A stretch of DNA of 64,000 bases, from NCBI GenBank assembly GCA_008828725.1, contig MEHQ01000774.1:835005-899004 (forward strand), written 5' to 3'. Source of the DNA: Saccharina japonica (lineage: Eukaryota > Sar > Phaeophyceae > Laminariales > Laminariaceae). This document shows positions 11,636 to 22,907 of the stretch, piece by piece; positions within the stretch are counted from its first letter, which is position 1, and each line of letters opens with the position of its first letter. Under the pieces are notes generated by a model, which saw only the letters and a list, made by a program, of their open reading frames with translations, had not been told where the DNA came from and did not search any database. The translations under genes and the position numbers were made by a program.

Positions 11636-11982
11636 AACTTTATTTTATTTTATTTTGTTTTTCGCCATCCCGTTTTTTTTCATCTTCGCCCTTGCTGCTC
11701 CTGCTCCCTCCTAGTCGTCCAGGGTCATATATAGAGTACCAAGTAGGATATTCTCCGCCCTCCCCAGTGCGGTATATACGTGCCTTGCATTTTAACGTGA
11801 CAATGATTCAGCACGTTCTTCCCTCGTCGGCCAGCGTCGAATTGTGGCTACCCACACGGTATAATAGGCGCGCTCGACGGTTGGTGTCATTTTTTAGAAT
11901 AAAAAGGCCCATTCGAACCCTTGACATCAGCGCTACGTAATAGTGTCCAAGGTTTACCACTAGACTACCGGGGCGACCAGCT
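11636..11982 (-). mobile_element. tRNA-derived SINE, near full length (copy 1)
   Basis: Read on the minus strand, a tRNA-like head begins GGTCGCCCCGGTAGTCTAGT, with an A-box-like TAGTCTAGTGG (RC of 11958-11968) and a B-box-like GGGTTCGAAT (RC of 11911-11920). It is followed by a body ending CGAAGATG and an A-rich tail AAAATAAAATAAAATAAAG. The body (CTACGACGAGGGA.., GATCCGGGGTC-like block, GGCGAAGAT) is shared with at least six other copies in the window. It is not a functional tRNA gene, because the body continues for 250 bases. Confidence 0.8.
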
Positions 11983-12583
11983 TAGGAGCGGTCAAATAGG
12001 CATGTCTCTCCTATACTAAAAGCTACCCTGGCACGATACAAGATGTCCACTACAGATAAGAGCAGTGTGCAGTTTGCAGCGCTTAACTCGACTTAAGAAT
12101 AAAGATTGGCACGGGGTGCTCCTGGCTCGGGGTGCCCACTGCTGTATTCATACCCCTAATTTATAAAGCATTTTTGCCGTGCCACCGCTGCTAAACATGC
12201 CCCTATGGCACCTCCAAGTCAGCTGTTTCATCGAGAATTTCGCCGAAGCTCTCAATTTTGCTATTATCAATAGTAGGTGCGGGTTGATGCTTCGATGACA
12301 AGAGAATTTCGTCGAAGCAGCTCGTCTTTGCAAGCTGCGTGTGTTACTTCGATCACAGAGGTCTACGTAGACCTACTGAGCACTGAACACGGTACACGAC
12401 TACAACAGTAGTGTGAGATTTTACCTGCTGGCATGTACAGCAGTAGTGCAGGAATAAACAGGAGTTGTTCTTGCACTACTGTTATCCTTACACGGTAGAC
12501 CTACTACTGTACACGGTACACGACTACAACAGTAGTGTTAGACTACGCCTGCTGGTATATACAGTAGGTTGTAGTGCGGGATA
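11983..12583. other. No gene; inverted-repeat and direct-repeat fragments
   Basis: Holds two decayed copies of the EILDLTA module on the minus strand (12225-12265 and 12290-12350) and a direct repeat of GTACACGACTACAACAGTAGTGT (about 12391 and 12517). Confidence 0.5.
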
Positions 12584-12702
12584 ATAAGAAACGGGAATGC
12601 TCAGGCTGGATTGGTCGATTTCCTATTTTGGCAAGGGCGCGTTCTACACCAAATTCAGTACAAAAAGGCTCCCGAATTTCGTGTTATAGTGTATTCCCTA
12701 TA
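12584..12702 (+). mobile_element. Truncated AAGAAACAGG-family element
   Basis: Starts AATAAGAAACGGGAATGCTC, continues with AGGCTGGATTGG.CGATTTCCTATTTTGG and GCGCGTTCTACACCAAATTCAGTA, then CTCCCGAATTTC. The right end of the family consensus is missing. Confidence 0.6.
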
Positions 12703-12977
12703 CGTACATCTCAGATGGACCTTTTTTTCTAAGTGCTCGCTTCAATTGACGACACATTTATTTGTTTTGCTGATTCCAATTAGTGTCCCGTGTCCCTGTC
12801 CTGTACGGCTGTTGAACTCGAAAACCCAACAACAATTAATAACATGACCAAGGCTTAAGACTGAACACAACTGTTAACGGCAGATTAATTTTTCAACGGG
12901 ACGGGACCCTGTCCCGTCCCGCTGCTAATACCGTGTATCCCACCTCTCGTTAAGATACCGAATTGAGTCCTTTGAAA

Positions 12978-13264
12978 ATGACGGGTGTGTTGTCCCGCAG
13001 GTACAGTGCCGGAATAGTGTTCGCAAGTACGCTACGAGTGCCGTGTTCGCAAATAAGGAGCATGCCCAAGAAGGCACAGCCTAGACCGAGTGACGCGGCT
13101 GGCTTCGTGTCGACGGTGAAAGGCAAGGCCGGATGCCGCGTGTACTGGGCGAACGATGCGCTGGACCAACTGAAGTCGGTCATATGGTTCACGGCCGAGC
13201 AGCAAGTCCTGGCCCAACAGCTGAGCGCGGTCGTTGTTCAGGACAACACCTGTCTCAGGAACAC
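12978..13264 (+). CDS. MULE-type gene, exon 1 (first catalytic Asp)
   Basis: The frame runs to AGGAACAC followed by a GTGAGT donor (phase 2). It contains the MULE-typical segment before the core (VYWANDALDQLKSVIWFTAEQQ) ending in QDNTC. A CAG acceptor at 12998-13000 in the same frame means this could instead be an internal exon starting at 13001. Confidence 0.65.
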
Positions 13265-16200
13265 GTGAGTGATGAATGAGCGTGCAACGATACGTCAGTG
13301 ATGGGCGTGCAAGAACGCATGAAACGCGTGAGCCAGGCGTCCTTATAGGGCTACGTATCAGATACGTAAGTTTGTGTGCATTGTCTGCTGCCGCTGGAAT
13401 CCACTCCAGCAATTGTTGGGGAAGAGGGTCGAGAGTCGACGAGGGAAGAAAAGGCTGAATGAAGTCTTCTCGCGATAAAAATGCAAAGCACGTACCGTAG
13501 TGGGGGAGGAGGGAGAGGAGCCTACTTTGTGACCCCAGATCTAAGTTACGACCAGGAAGGAGAGAAAGGAAGGGCGAAGATAATAAAAGGTATGGGAAAA
13601 AAAAGGGAAAAAAAAGGGTCGATCCCCGCCGTGTAAGAGAAAGCGTTGCTTTCGCCCATGGCACCAAAAATGGTTTGTATTGTATGTAGAATCCATCCTC
13701 GTATACGAGTACAGTATTCTTGCATGGTTATGAAGAATATTTTGGGCGCCACCACCACCACCGCCACCACCACCGCCACCGCCACTGCACATAAGCGTAT
13801 CAAATAAAAAGGATAACACGTTCATTTCTTGGGGCGTTCGGTTGCATGCTGGTCTGTTTGTTCGCTCGTTTCGTTCGTTCGTTTGCCTGTGCAGGCTTAT
13901 CGACATGAAGCTGTCTTTGTTCCTCGGTGTCGACTCCTCGAACAACACGAAAGTCTTGGCCCAAGGCTTCATCTCCGACGAGGAGACGGACTCGATGTCG
14001 TACCTCTTGAGGCACTTCATCAACATCTGTGGGAGACATCCAGAGGTATAAGGGGGGGGTAGGGAACTCGTTGCGACAAGAGTAGTCTACCCCCTTGTGC
14101 TTTCGTTCTACGTAGTGTTCGCATGCTTACGAAGCTATGCCAGGTAGATTTGAGAACTTCTGTACGTACGTACCATGTTTTTTGTTTTGAATTCCCTACC
14201 TCGTACTTGGCAAGGCGTATGCACGTCGGGGATAGGGGATGATCAAGAGTACAGCCCCTTGACCCCTTTGGGAAATCAGAGGGGGGTGTGTACTCATGTC
14301 GTGCACGGCCGTAGTCATATGACCATATGGGACATCAGAGGGGGGGGGGAAATGTCGGAAAAACACTGAAGACCCGTACTCAGCCCTTGCGCTGCTGGGG
14401 TATTTGATCAGGGATGCGTTCGAAGTGAAACGTATAGAGGGAGCTGCATCACACACGTGCAGCCACTATGCCAACTTGTACTGTGCTGCATGCTTTCCCT
14501 ACATAATACGAGTGGTAAAAAACATTTTCTGACTTGTTTAGGTCGCTATATCTGGGTCCCGAAAACGGTTACAGCAGCTTACACCCCGGCGGTGGGTCAT
14601 GCGCCATGCGCACGCTTACGTAACACGAACCGTTTCAGGCTCCTGCTGCTGGGGTATATAGGGGGTCGCTTTTAGGTCCTGCTGTATTTTTTTCAGCCGC
14701 TCAGGGCCACTCGGCCGAGTGATCACCCTATTTTTGTTTTCAAGTCTTGAAAGCTTTCAAGCATTTTGTCGTCTAAACGCAGGGGTCGCAGAGGGGGCTA
14801 GATAACCCCCAAGGGCTTCGGAGAGGCTGTATGCGAGGGGTTCCACTCCTTATATAGGGGGTTCTGACCCTTATAGGGGGTTCCGACCCTTGTGGGTACT
14901 TGAGAGGGGATAAGTGATCGGACACACGAAGTTTGATAGCCCGGGCTGCTGGAGTGAGCGGGGGGGGGGGTCGGAAAATGAAACGGAACGTGGATGTACG
15001 GCATGCGGTGCCGCACGAAGTCTCCAACCCCCGTCCACCCCCACCCCCACTGGACAAGGTTGTTTACCCCCCCCCCGCGCTTGGTGCTAGCAATGCCTGC
15101 CTGGTCGGTGAAAGCCCGACATGCCCCGTCCCGGCATTGTAGGGACGCGAGGGTCTATCGTCATACGACTACGGCCATGCATGAATATGAAATACCCCCC
15201 CTCCATCTAACCCAACCCAACCCAACCCAACCCCTCTCGAGGGTCTATGGTCATACGACTACGGCCATGCATAAAATGATGAGTACACCTCCCAACCCCC
15301 CTCCACCCGCACCCCCCTTTGATCAGATTATCGTTACCGACGGAAGCGCTGCCATGGCAAGCGCGGTCGCGGGACTCCTGCCCGACACTTTGCACCTTCA
15401 CTCCCTGTGGCACGTCACGGAAGACGCCAGGAAGCAGTGCCAAGGAAAGTTACGGGGGGGGGCGTCGAGCGTGACCCGTCTGGTCCATCTCCTGCAAGCC
15501 GCCGGGATGTCTGCTTCTGAGACCGTGAGACGCGTCTGCGTGTGTTTGCGTGCGTGTGTGCGTGCGTGGTTTTCCCTGGAACAGGCTGTGAATAATTCAC
15601 ATCATCGGACGGATCAGGCCAGATCAGATCAGATCAGATCCCCATTTGACGATTTAGATGTTTGGGGGCAGCTAAGTCGCTCTTTTCGTCATGATCTACA
15701 CGACCTGTAACTGTACTGTAGATAGATCAGGGTTGCATGTTGTTTTTCTGGGTGGGATCTGTATGATCTGTATGATCTGTATGGTCTGTGTGACCTGTAT
15801 GATTTGTCAGTACGCTTACGGTTCTTGCATGATGTATCATACCGGCAAATACAGGATCTAGCTGATGTAGATGATCTAGACCATCAACATGTAGATGATC
15901 TAGATCATCTACAGTAGACCATCTAGATCATGACCTGTCCGGTGTATGGAAAGGTCCAATCTTCAGTGTATAGTATACCGGTAGATACTGGTATGTATAT
16001 ATGCATATCTGGTATGTCAGATATTGTGCTTTTAACACATTATTTACTTATGCCGAAGCTCATTGGCGCAGGTTGCACCGCACTTAGATCAGGTTGCACC
16101 GATATTTGTGTAACGTGTATTTTTTAGATTCGTATATGCGAGTACACGTCTTCTTGGTCGAATATCGACCTCTCAGTTCTCCGTCCGCCTACCCGAGCTT

Positions 16201-19200
16201 GCGACGCACAGATATAGCGCGCAGGTCTACATATCACCGACAACTATTCGGGCGTGTTGTTTACGTATACGTAGCCGTGAAGGTTCCACCAGCACCATGC
16301 CTGGCACTCGTGAACGAGCGTGCTGTTAGTTGCCAAGTACCATTACAGCAGTAGTGCAGAACAACTACCAGGCATGTATTTTATGAAAGAATCGTTAACA
16401 ACAGCTGTTGAAGTAGAGCCAATTAACCGAGGGTTTATTTCAAGATCGCCAGCAACAAAAACAAAAAACACCTCCAATCCTGGTATATAGGAAGCAACCC
16501 CCCGGGATGTAACCCAGGGTCAACAGGCCAATACAAAGAAACTACTATCCAAATGGTAATGTTACTATTCATATCAAGAATATGTACTTCGTATAAAACA
16601 GGAACGTTGACGCAGACTGGATTTCTTGTTTGAGATACGGTGTGCTCTACACTGAGTTCAAGAAGTATACCTACGCTCGTAGTAACACTACGCTCGTAGT
16701 AACACTAAGAAACAGGGATGCTGGCCCATGCTAGCTTTCTTATCTGGGATAGGTTGCGTTTGACACCGGCCTCTAAGTATAACGCTAAGTATAACGCTAA
16801 GTATAACGCGCTTCCACAAAGTTCTTGTTTTGCTGTGCCGTTTAAATATCACCCCAGCTTGCTCAGTGCTCGATTCCTAAGTCGAATAACGTCTACTACT
16901 GTAAATCCTCCGTAGTGATGAGGAAGGAGAAGAGCCTGCTTTGTGACCCCGGATCTGAGTTACGACTATTAATAGGAAGGAGGGGGAAAGGCAGAAGCGC
17001 GAAGATAAGAAATGGGATGGAAGAAATAAAACAAAACAAAAGTTGGTTTGTACTTTTAAAACGTTGATGAGTGGTTGTGAAAACGGGATTGAAATCAGCT
17101 ACAGTACAGAACAGTAGCGCCATTGCTAACTTCGACATTGGCCACCCCACATCGAATGCCACCCCGGCGGGTACTACGGCTGCTGCCCTGTGATGACGTG
17201 GCCATGCGTAGGCGTACGAGGCCGTCTGGGCGAGAATCAAGCGTCACGTGCGGGGCTCCAAGTGCGAAGAATACATCACGGGCCACCTCTACAGGTGAGC
17301 GGGCCGTGACGTTGTACCTACAGCATAGTACAGGGTATATAATATAAGTAAGACAATTAAGAAACAGGAGTGCTGGCCATAGCTGTAGTTTCTTATGTGG
17401 GAAAGGGTACTTTCTACGAGTACACTTAACTTTTATTCAGTGTGACGGCTCCCGAATTTCTTACTTTCCTGCGAAAATCCAGCCTGCCTCTCCTTAGTGT
17501 TCGCGTTCTTATGTGTTGTTCTCCTGCGAATCTGAGCCGTTCTCTCTTAGTGGTCGTCTTCTCAAGTAGGGGGCGTGTGCCGCTGTACTGCTGTGCTTAT
17601 CTAACGGTTCTTCTTAGTAGACGCTAAGACAAGCGACAGGAACTACTGCTGTGTCGATACATTTCATGTCACGTGCTTGCTCTGCTACCCACACCTCCCC
17701 ACCGCTCGCGCTCACCCCGTCGTGTACTGTGGAGGGCTGATTGTCTAACCCAATCAGCGATGGCTACGGTAATAGTTCTTCGTCTCGTACACACACCGTG
17801 CGCCAACCATACTTTCGAAGGAGTGGTACCTTGGTACTCAGGGCCAATCTTATCTTAGCCATGAATTAAAAAAAATATCCGATTTGTTTTTGCGCGCAAT
17901 TTTCTAAATTTCCAGTGTTTTCATTCGCCCCCCACCCGCCCATTTATTGGAACGCCAAGCCATTCCAATCATTTTTCCCTCTGAAGAATTTTCAAAAACA
18001 AAATGAAATATTTTCTCTTTTTCCTCTCTTTCGCCTCTTTTTTTTAAGCAAACGCCGGAAATTATGGGCGGGAAACAGTTGCTTGATAAGAATGGCCCTG
18101 ACCTCTACTGGTGCTTACGACTTCTGCGCGTGTTTCGTCAACAGGCAGGGGAGGCACTGGGCACACTGTTACCATCCCACCGCGATGACGCTGGGCATGA
18201 CGGCCACGCCGAAGCCGGAAAGCCTGTACAAGCTTCTGGAAAGGCCGCATAGCCGACAGATGCGCTACCCTCGCCTGTGTCAAGACAGAGCTGGAAAATC
18301 GGATAGCAGTTTTCGAGATAGACACGAGTTGGTGAGGGGAAAATTCTTATTTTTCGAGCGAATGCGAGTTTTCTGATTTAAGCCGTGCCAGAAACAAAAG
18401 GAGTAACCCCTTTCGAGCTGGCGGAAGTCGGTTGGTGCTACGTATTCGACCTCCGACTGAGATAGATCCATATGTACACAATATATAAAACACACCGATT
18501 TGGTATCATGGTTAACCTTGTCATCCTTAACAATGTGTTTATAGCATGAAAGAGCTTCAACATTGATCACTCATAAGGACTCCGAAAGAGAGAAAACGAT
18601 GTATTTTTGCTGGTCGTTAGAGACCTTTCTGTGGCTTGGGCTGTATTGTAATTAAACAAAAATATCATAAATACCTCAGCTGTGAATTCGATACTGTAAC
18701 TGGAAATTTCGACGGGTAGTGGGCCTTTCGTTTTTTTCAGCTACTGTAGATATACGTGAAACGTCATTGGGACGTACCTTGCGTCACCCCACCGCATGTC
18801 TGAACGCCTCCGAAGGGAAACCTTGTATGTACTTCGTATGTACGATTCTCCAAGCCCTCCAAACCAACTCACGCACACGAGGTGGCGATAGGTACAAAAC
18901 AAATACCGTCCTGCACGAGATTCCATCAACAGCGACAGCTATCGTACGCATGTACCCTATTTTTGCGTTTCTTTCATACATAAGCTTAGCTACATCAACA
19001 GCGACAGCTATCGTACGCATGTACCCTTTTTTTGCGTTTCTTTCATACATGAGCTTAGCTACATCAACAGCGACAGCTATCGTACGCATGTACCCTATTT
19101 TTGCGTTTCTTTCATAAATAAGCTTAGCTTCGTACGTATATACTGCCCTTATGTAGTGCAGTGGGGAACCTATAGCCCTTAGTATAAGCGGGGCAAGCCG

Positions 19201-19421
19201 ATTTTTTCGCCGCGCTTTGTTCAACCCCTTAAGAACCGACCTCCCACGATTTTGGGGGAAAAACTACTTGAAATTAGTGTGGGATAAGTTTTGCACTGCT
19301 GAAATCAAGTCCCGAATCATCATGTCTACTAGGATGCTCTCAACTCCGAGTACCCAATTGTACCCGGTGTATGCCGTTTGGCAGGACTCGACTACCACAT
19401 ATCACAAAGCCGGTGCCGTTC

Positions 19422-19467
<46 letters not shown>

Positions 19468-21588
19468 GATTTTTTTTCACTTTTTTTGACCAGGAAAGCC
19501 ATGAAGAGGGACGAATCCCGAGAAATCAACGCGCACGAGCTTGTTGCCGGGGCTGCGCAGCACACACTCAGGGAGCTCAAGCGAGTTCGGGCCAGCGACT
19601 ACGCACGACACGTGAGCAGCTCTACCCTGTTAATAGCAGTGTCTGCGGCTTGGCCTATAACGGGGGGCCATAGTAAACACTAGTAAATAGGACAAAATTA
19701 TCTGACTAAAAATAGGAAAACATGGAGGCTTTTGTGTTTACCTTAGGTCCTACTTACTGGGCTCCCTCGTAATAGCGTCTTCGTCAAAATGGTTTAGTAG
19801 TGCACATAAAACTCCCCATTCCAACTTCATTCCGAGACCTTTACCATGCCGGTCGGGTTCGGGGTTGTTGGGGTTAGGGTTCGGGCCATAGGGTAAGGGT
19901 TTAGAAGCACGTTCGCACATTTCCACAATCTTATCGAAGCTGGAAAAAAAAAAACGTAAACACGGCTCAACGTAAACAGTGCCATCACCTCAAACTTGAT
20001 AAAAAAAAACGCAATGGACTTTTCTACAATAATCAACTACCAGGTAGTTTCTTCGTTTATTTTGTTTTGTTTGGGCGTTGTCGAATACAGGCGTTGTGCA
20101 CTCCTTGCATTCCCTTGCTAACCCGCCGTCGGCAACTTTCGGTGAAGCATCACTCTTGAAACTCAGACTCCCATCTTGACCATACTCCGAGCTCCTCCTC
20201 GTAGTATGGTATTATTCGCGCATGAGTAATGAATAACGTGGCGTTACGCCTTCATTTCAATCGGCCGGGTCACAAGTTTCTGTGTTGAATACCCCGGGAG
20301 GGGGGGTGAATAACGACGCCAAAAGGCGGATGAGGGTAAACCAACCCTTCCACGGGTTGAGTTTGAAAAGTACAACTAATGACCGATTTTTTGTTTTAAA
20401 CGTGGCAAGGCTCTCCCCCCCCTCCCCCTTGCGCACGCCTCGATTAACTCAGCGAACCGCTGACTGGTTGTTGCCACGCATCATTAAAATATACCTGGTT
20501 TGTACTTGTAGTCAGGGCTCCTCAAGCACACGAACGAACGCAAACGAAATCCCCCGACATTTTTCCGCTCCTAAATACAGGAGGTCATCTCCCAAATACG
20601 AATTACACTGGGCTTCAATACGGCCATGCTGGCGAAGGGCCAAGGATCGGCGCGTTTCGTAGCACGGCTCGCAGAGCAAGCCGAGCAAGCCGAGCAGGCG
20701 GAGCAAGACGAAGTGGCGGAGCAAGCCGAGCAGGCAGGGCAAGACAAGGCGGCGGAGCAAGCAACCCAGCAGGCAGGGCAAGACGAGGACGCAGAGGAAG
20801 CGAGGCGGCAAGAGCAAGCCGAGCAAGCTTCGCGGGGAGGGCAAGCCGAGCGGACCTTGCGGGCAGAGCACGCCGAGCAGGTTGAGCAAGCAAAGCAGAG
20901 AGTCAAGCAAGCAGAGCGAACGGTAGACCACCATGACAAAAACGCGCGCCCTCTGGTACCCAAGCCCGCCGCCGCCTGCGGCTCCACCGCCGCCGACTCC
21001 ACCGCCTCCGACTCCACCTCCTCCAACTGCAACAACAACAGCAGCAACAAGAGAGATCAAGCAACCGGTTCCTTTCTCACTGCAGCATTGCTACGCCAGC
21101 GCGAGAGAGACCAAGCGACCGCCGGCCTCATGAGCGCGGCGTGCCTGCGGTCCTTCTCGAACCTCACGGAGAAGGTGCCCATCGACGCGGTCGTCAAGGT
21201 GCTCTACAAGTTCGGCGACGGCATCGCTGGCCACCTTGTCGTCCTCGGACCCGGCGGGTTCCAGATGTGCACCTGCCTGAAGCTGCTGAGGTGCGGCCTC
21301 CCGTGTAGCCACATTTTCGCCGCGCTCTTGTTCGAGCTGTACCGTGAGGACGAGTTTTCCGGCGCGTCTGTTCACCCTCAATGGCGGTCTCCATCGGGCG
21401 AGCCGTGGAGCGTGCGTGGCGCGGGTCTGGGAGCATTTGACGGGCCCGGTGGGTGGGTTTTTAGGGGCGGGTTCACCGGCGATTTCGAGTTGCTAGGCAT
21501 CGAGATCGTGGATTCCGACGAGGAGGACGATGATGATGGCGGCGGCGGCGGCTGCGGTGGTGGTGGTGTTGCTGTTGCCGAGGGAGCG

Positions 21589-21630
<42 letters not shown>

Positions 21631-22131
21631 AAGATCAGCGAAATGAAAGCAGAGTTTGAGGAAAAACTTCGAAAGACGATCGATGAGACCGCCAGGAAAG
21701 CTGTAGACGCTTATGTCACGGACCAGCGCCCAATTTCCCGCGAGCATCCAGCTACTGCTGCTACTACTACTACTACGGTCTGCGACACGCAAGCGGAATT
21801 TCAGGCAAGCCTTGGGAGGATTTATGACAAGCACATGCCAGGTTACATCGAGGACTGTTTTGAGCTCTTCCGGAAACACGGGCAAGATATTGGCACCTTG
21901 GGCCGCGGATGCTCCTCCCTCGCCCTCGCGGCTGATAAGTGCACTGGAGTGGGAGACCCGCCCGTGGTGGTCAGAAATGGCCTTGGCAAGGGAGGCAACA
22001 GGCGCGAGGAGGGCTGTGGCGGGGGAGGTTACGACGGGAGACCTTCAATGAAGAGGCAGAAGAAGTTGGCATCGACGGAGGCCGCTCTGCCAGGTGCCGG
22101 TGGCGGTACCGGGGGCATAGACGTGGGGTAG
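12978..22131 (+). CDS. Mutator-like (MULE) transposase-type protein with SWIM zinc finger; 7 exons
   Basis: Proposed exons: ..13264, 13895-14045, 15327-15524, 17212-17294, 18145-18276, 19494-19611, 20581-22131. All junctions are GT/AG and phases match, giving about 839 residues from the ATG at 12978 (start uncertain; upstream exons may be missing). Exon 1 ends in the first catalytic aspartate block (VVVQDNTC), exon 2 has FLGVDSSNNTKVLAQG, exon 3 has the second aspartate (IIVTDGSAAM) and the W..H motif (LHSLWHV), exon 5 has GMTATPKPES with the likely catalytic glutamate, and exon 7 has a SWIM finger (CTCLKLLRCGLPCSH). MULE transposases cut and paste DNA at terminal inverted repeats; the same fold has been domesticated as FAR1/FHY3-type regulators. 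No terminal inverted repeats were found around this gene, and its introns hold other repeats, so domestication is possible but unproven. Confidence 0.75.
13420..13625 (+). mobile_element. SINE body and tail (copy 2), in intron 1 of the MULE-type gene
   Basis: Matches the SINE body: GTCTTCTCGCGATAAAAATG, CCGTAGTGGGGGAGGAGGGA, TTTGTGACCCCAGATCTAAG, GGGCGAAGATAATAAAAGG and an A-rich tail. The tRNA-like head is missing or unrecognisable. Confidence 0.75.
13895..14045 (+). CDS. MULE-type gene, exon 2
   Basis: Acceptor CCTGTGCAG; 151 bp, phase 2 to 0. Encodes LIDMKLSLFLGVDSS and a GFISDEETDSMSYLLRHF segment, matching the beta strands and helix that follow the first Asp in MULE cores. Donor GTATAA. 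Confidence 0.75.
15072..15290 (+). repeat. Poly-C-bordered repeat, two partial copies
   Basis: Blocks GCGCTTGGTGCTAGCAATGC, CTGGTCGGTGAAAGCCCGAC, GTCCCGGCATTGTAGGGACG and GGTCATACGACTACGGCCAT, each copy ending in a C-rich run. Lies in intron 2 of the MULE-type gene just before exon 3. The same blocks recur at 24065, 36250, 43776-45117 and 63880. Confidence 0.7.
15327..15524 (+). CDS. MULE-type gene, exon 3 (second catalytic Asp)
   Basis: Acceptor TTGATCAG, then IIVTDGSAAMASAV and LPDTLHLHSLWHVTEDA: the second Asp and W..H signature of MULE transposases. 66 codons, phase 0 on both sides, donor GTGAGA. Confidence 0.8.
15600..15930. repeat. GATC/TGTATGATC short-period repeat in intron 3
   Basis: Runs of AGATCAGATCAGATC, CTGTATGATCTGTATGATCTG and mirrored ATCTAGATCATCTA sequences. 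Similar patches occur at 27420-27560, 37650-38060, 42570-42870 and 58310-59280. Confidence 0.7.
16590..16800 (+). mobile_element. Two fragments of the AAGAAACAGG-family element
   Basis: Fragments near 16597 (AAACAGGAACG.., GACTGGATTTCTTGTTTGAG) and 16706 (TAAGAAACAGGGATG.., GCTTTCTTATCTGGGATAGG), followed by a triplicated TAAGTATAACGC. In intron 3 of the MULE-type gene. Confidence 0.5.
16895..17045 (+). mobile_element. SINE 3' part (copy 3)
   Basis: Contains TTTGTGACCCCGGATCTGAG, TTACGACTATTAATAGGAAG (interrupted by TATTAATA) and GCGAAGATAAGAAATGGGAT, then an A-rich tail AAATAAAACAAAACAAAAG. In intron 3. Confidence 0.75.
17212..17294 (+). CDS. MULE-type gene, exon 4
   Basis: Acceptor ATGCGTAG, 83 bp, encodes AYEAVWARIKRHV and CEEYITGHLY, resembling the helical segment between the W..H motif and the GM.T block in MULE proteins. 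Donor CTACAG/GTGAGC, phase 0 to 2. Short, so support comes mainly from phase fit on both sides. Confidence 0.65.
17357..17625 (+). mobile_element. AAGAAACAGG-family element (long copy)
   Basis: Starts TTAAGAAACAGGAGTGCTGG, continues TTTCTTATGTGGGAAAGGG, CTCCCGAATTTCTTACTTTCC and AAATCCAGCCTGCC. A partly repeated right half follows (CTCCTGCGAATCTGAGCC). In intron 4. Confidence 0.6.
18145..18276 (+). CDS. MULE-type gene, exon 5 (GM.T..ES motif)
   Basis: Acceptor GTCAACAG; encodes RHWAHCYHPTAMTLGMTATP then KPESLYKLL, the conserved segment that carries the third acidic residue in MULE transposases. The donor GTGTCA (after CGCCT) is preferred because it gives phase 2, which the next exon needs; the stronger-looking GTGAGG at 18332 would break the frame. 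Confidence 0.7.
18927..19130 (+). repeat. Tandem repeat, 69-bp period, 3 units
   Basis: Three units of CATCAACAGCGACAGCTATC, GTACGCATGTACCC, TTTTTGCGTTTCTTTCATA and AGCTTAGCT, almost identical to one another. In intron 5 of the MULE-type gene. Confidence 0.9.
19224..19310 (+). mobile_element. TTAA/CCC MITE fragment
   Basis: CCCCTTAAGAACCGACCTCC, then GGGGGAAAAACTACTTGAAA and TTAGTGTGGGATAAG; matches the left two thirds of the family whose complete copy is 63286-63365. Confidence 0.6.
19423..19470. repeat. (GTT)n microsatellite, about 15 units
   Basis: Uninterrupted GTT triplets followed by a T-rich tract that may serve as the polypyrimidine tract of the next acceptor (CAG at 19491-19493). 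Confidence 0.9.
19494..19611 (+). CDS. MULE-type gene, exon 6
   Basis: Acceptor TTTTTTTGACCAG, 118 bp. Encodes KAMKRDESREINAHELV and a TLRELKRVRASDYARH helix, like the helical region between the DDE core and the SWIM finger. Phase 2 to 0, donor GTGAGC. Confidence 0.65.
19659..19775 (+). mobile_element. TTACGG-family MITE (diverged copy in intron 6)
   Basis: Left end TAACGGGGGGCCATAGTAAA, CACTAGTAAATAGGAC, AAAATAGG; right end TAGGTCCTACTTACTGGGCT, CCCTCGTAA. See the clean copies at 40421 and 41433. Confidence 0.6.
20581..22131 (+). CDS. MULE-type gene, exon 7 (SWIM zinc finger and low-complexity tail)
   Basis: Acceptor AAATACAG, frame EVISQIRITLGF onward to a TAG stop, 516 codons. Order: an EQA-rich repetitive stretch (DNA 20670-20930), a linker rich in P, S and N, a DA..KVLYKFGDG segment, the SWIM finger (21264-21312: C.C..., CGLPCSH), an acidic EEDDDDGGGG stretch, poly-Ala from (GCT)n at 21592-21632, a short coiled-coil-like helix (KISEMKAEFEEKLRKTIDE) and a Gly-rich end. 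SWIM fingers bind DNA or protein and close most MULE transposases; 270 residues after the finger is long for the family. Confidence 0.8.
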
Positions 22132-22905
22132 CGTCCACTTGGCTCTTCTCGCCCACATCTCCATGCACGTTGTAAAAAACGAATCGTACTACTATGGGCA
22201 TAATTATAAGGACCGTTTTGTCTTCATATTAATGTGCAAGCGGTCCTTATGGTTACACCCAGAGTGGTTTATACGCCGCCATGTGTTTTTGTTTTACCCC
22301 TTTGGACGTAAGTGCGCCCACGTTTTGTTTTGGGGGGGGGGGGGACTACTTGGAAGTACGAGTGTGGGATCTGCTCGCAGTGGTAAATGGGTTAAGACTT
22401 TGTACCAGGGACAGGTGCTTACACTCGTCCGTTCCAGGCCCACAACGATGAATACGTGTTACATAGAATCTACGTATATAGTACCGGATATATCGGAATA
22501 GGTTTCCGCACGCTCCCAACCTCGGCGGGAAAGAGCCAGCCTACGATGCCTGCAATCGACGAGTCGAACCACCAGTAGGCATAGTAGGTGGAATCGTAAA
22601 CCGAACCACCTTGCACGGTTGAAGCAGGTGGGATTTTTCTACCGAATCGCCACTTTTACCCGGTTCAAGTACGTAAATGGAATTTCTACCGAATTAGTAT
22701 TGACCGGGTGGAACTATTTACCCACAATCATAACAGTTCACCGATTCAAGCGGGGGTTCTAAAAGCTCCCCCGGATTAAAGCAATCCCCGCTCTCGCCTC
22801 GCTTACAGTACCAGACAACAGGCAGGGCGGGGGGCAGCAATAATCACAACACGCTAACTTGCAACCAGGTCTTATGCGATCAGTTGCAGTACGCGCACAT
22901 TGCAC
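22132..22905. other. Intergenic, with two short MITE copies
   Basis: Holds a short GGTCC element (22194-22255: AATTATAAGGACCGTTTTG .. CAAGCGGTCCTTATGG) and a diverged TTAA/CCC MITE (22303-22395: GACTACTTGGAAG, GAGTGTGGGATC, AATGGGTTAAG) with a G12 run. No exon seen. Confidence 0.5.
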
Positions 22906-22907
22906 AC

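Noticed and set aside
11907..11980. Free-standing tRNA gene
   Set aside because: The tRNA-like part is the head of a SINE whose body and A-rich tail follow directly, and the clover-leaf pairing looks degraded.
18145..18331. Longer version of MULE exon 5 ending at the GTGAGG donor
   Set aside because: The donor looks good, but it leaves phase 0 while the next exon needs phase 2; the shorter exon ending at 18276 keeps the frame.
20512..21060. 182-codon minus-strand frame antisense to the MULE-type last exon
   Set aside because: Mirror of the EQA-rich repetitive coding segment; the plus-strand frame continues into a clear SWIM finger.
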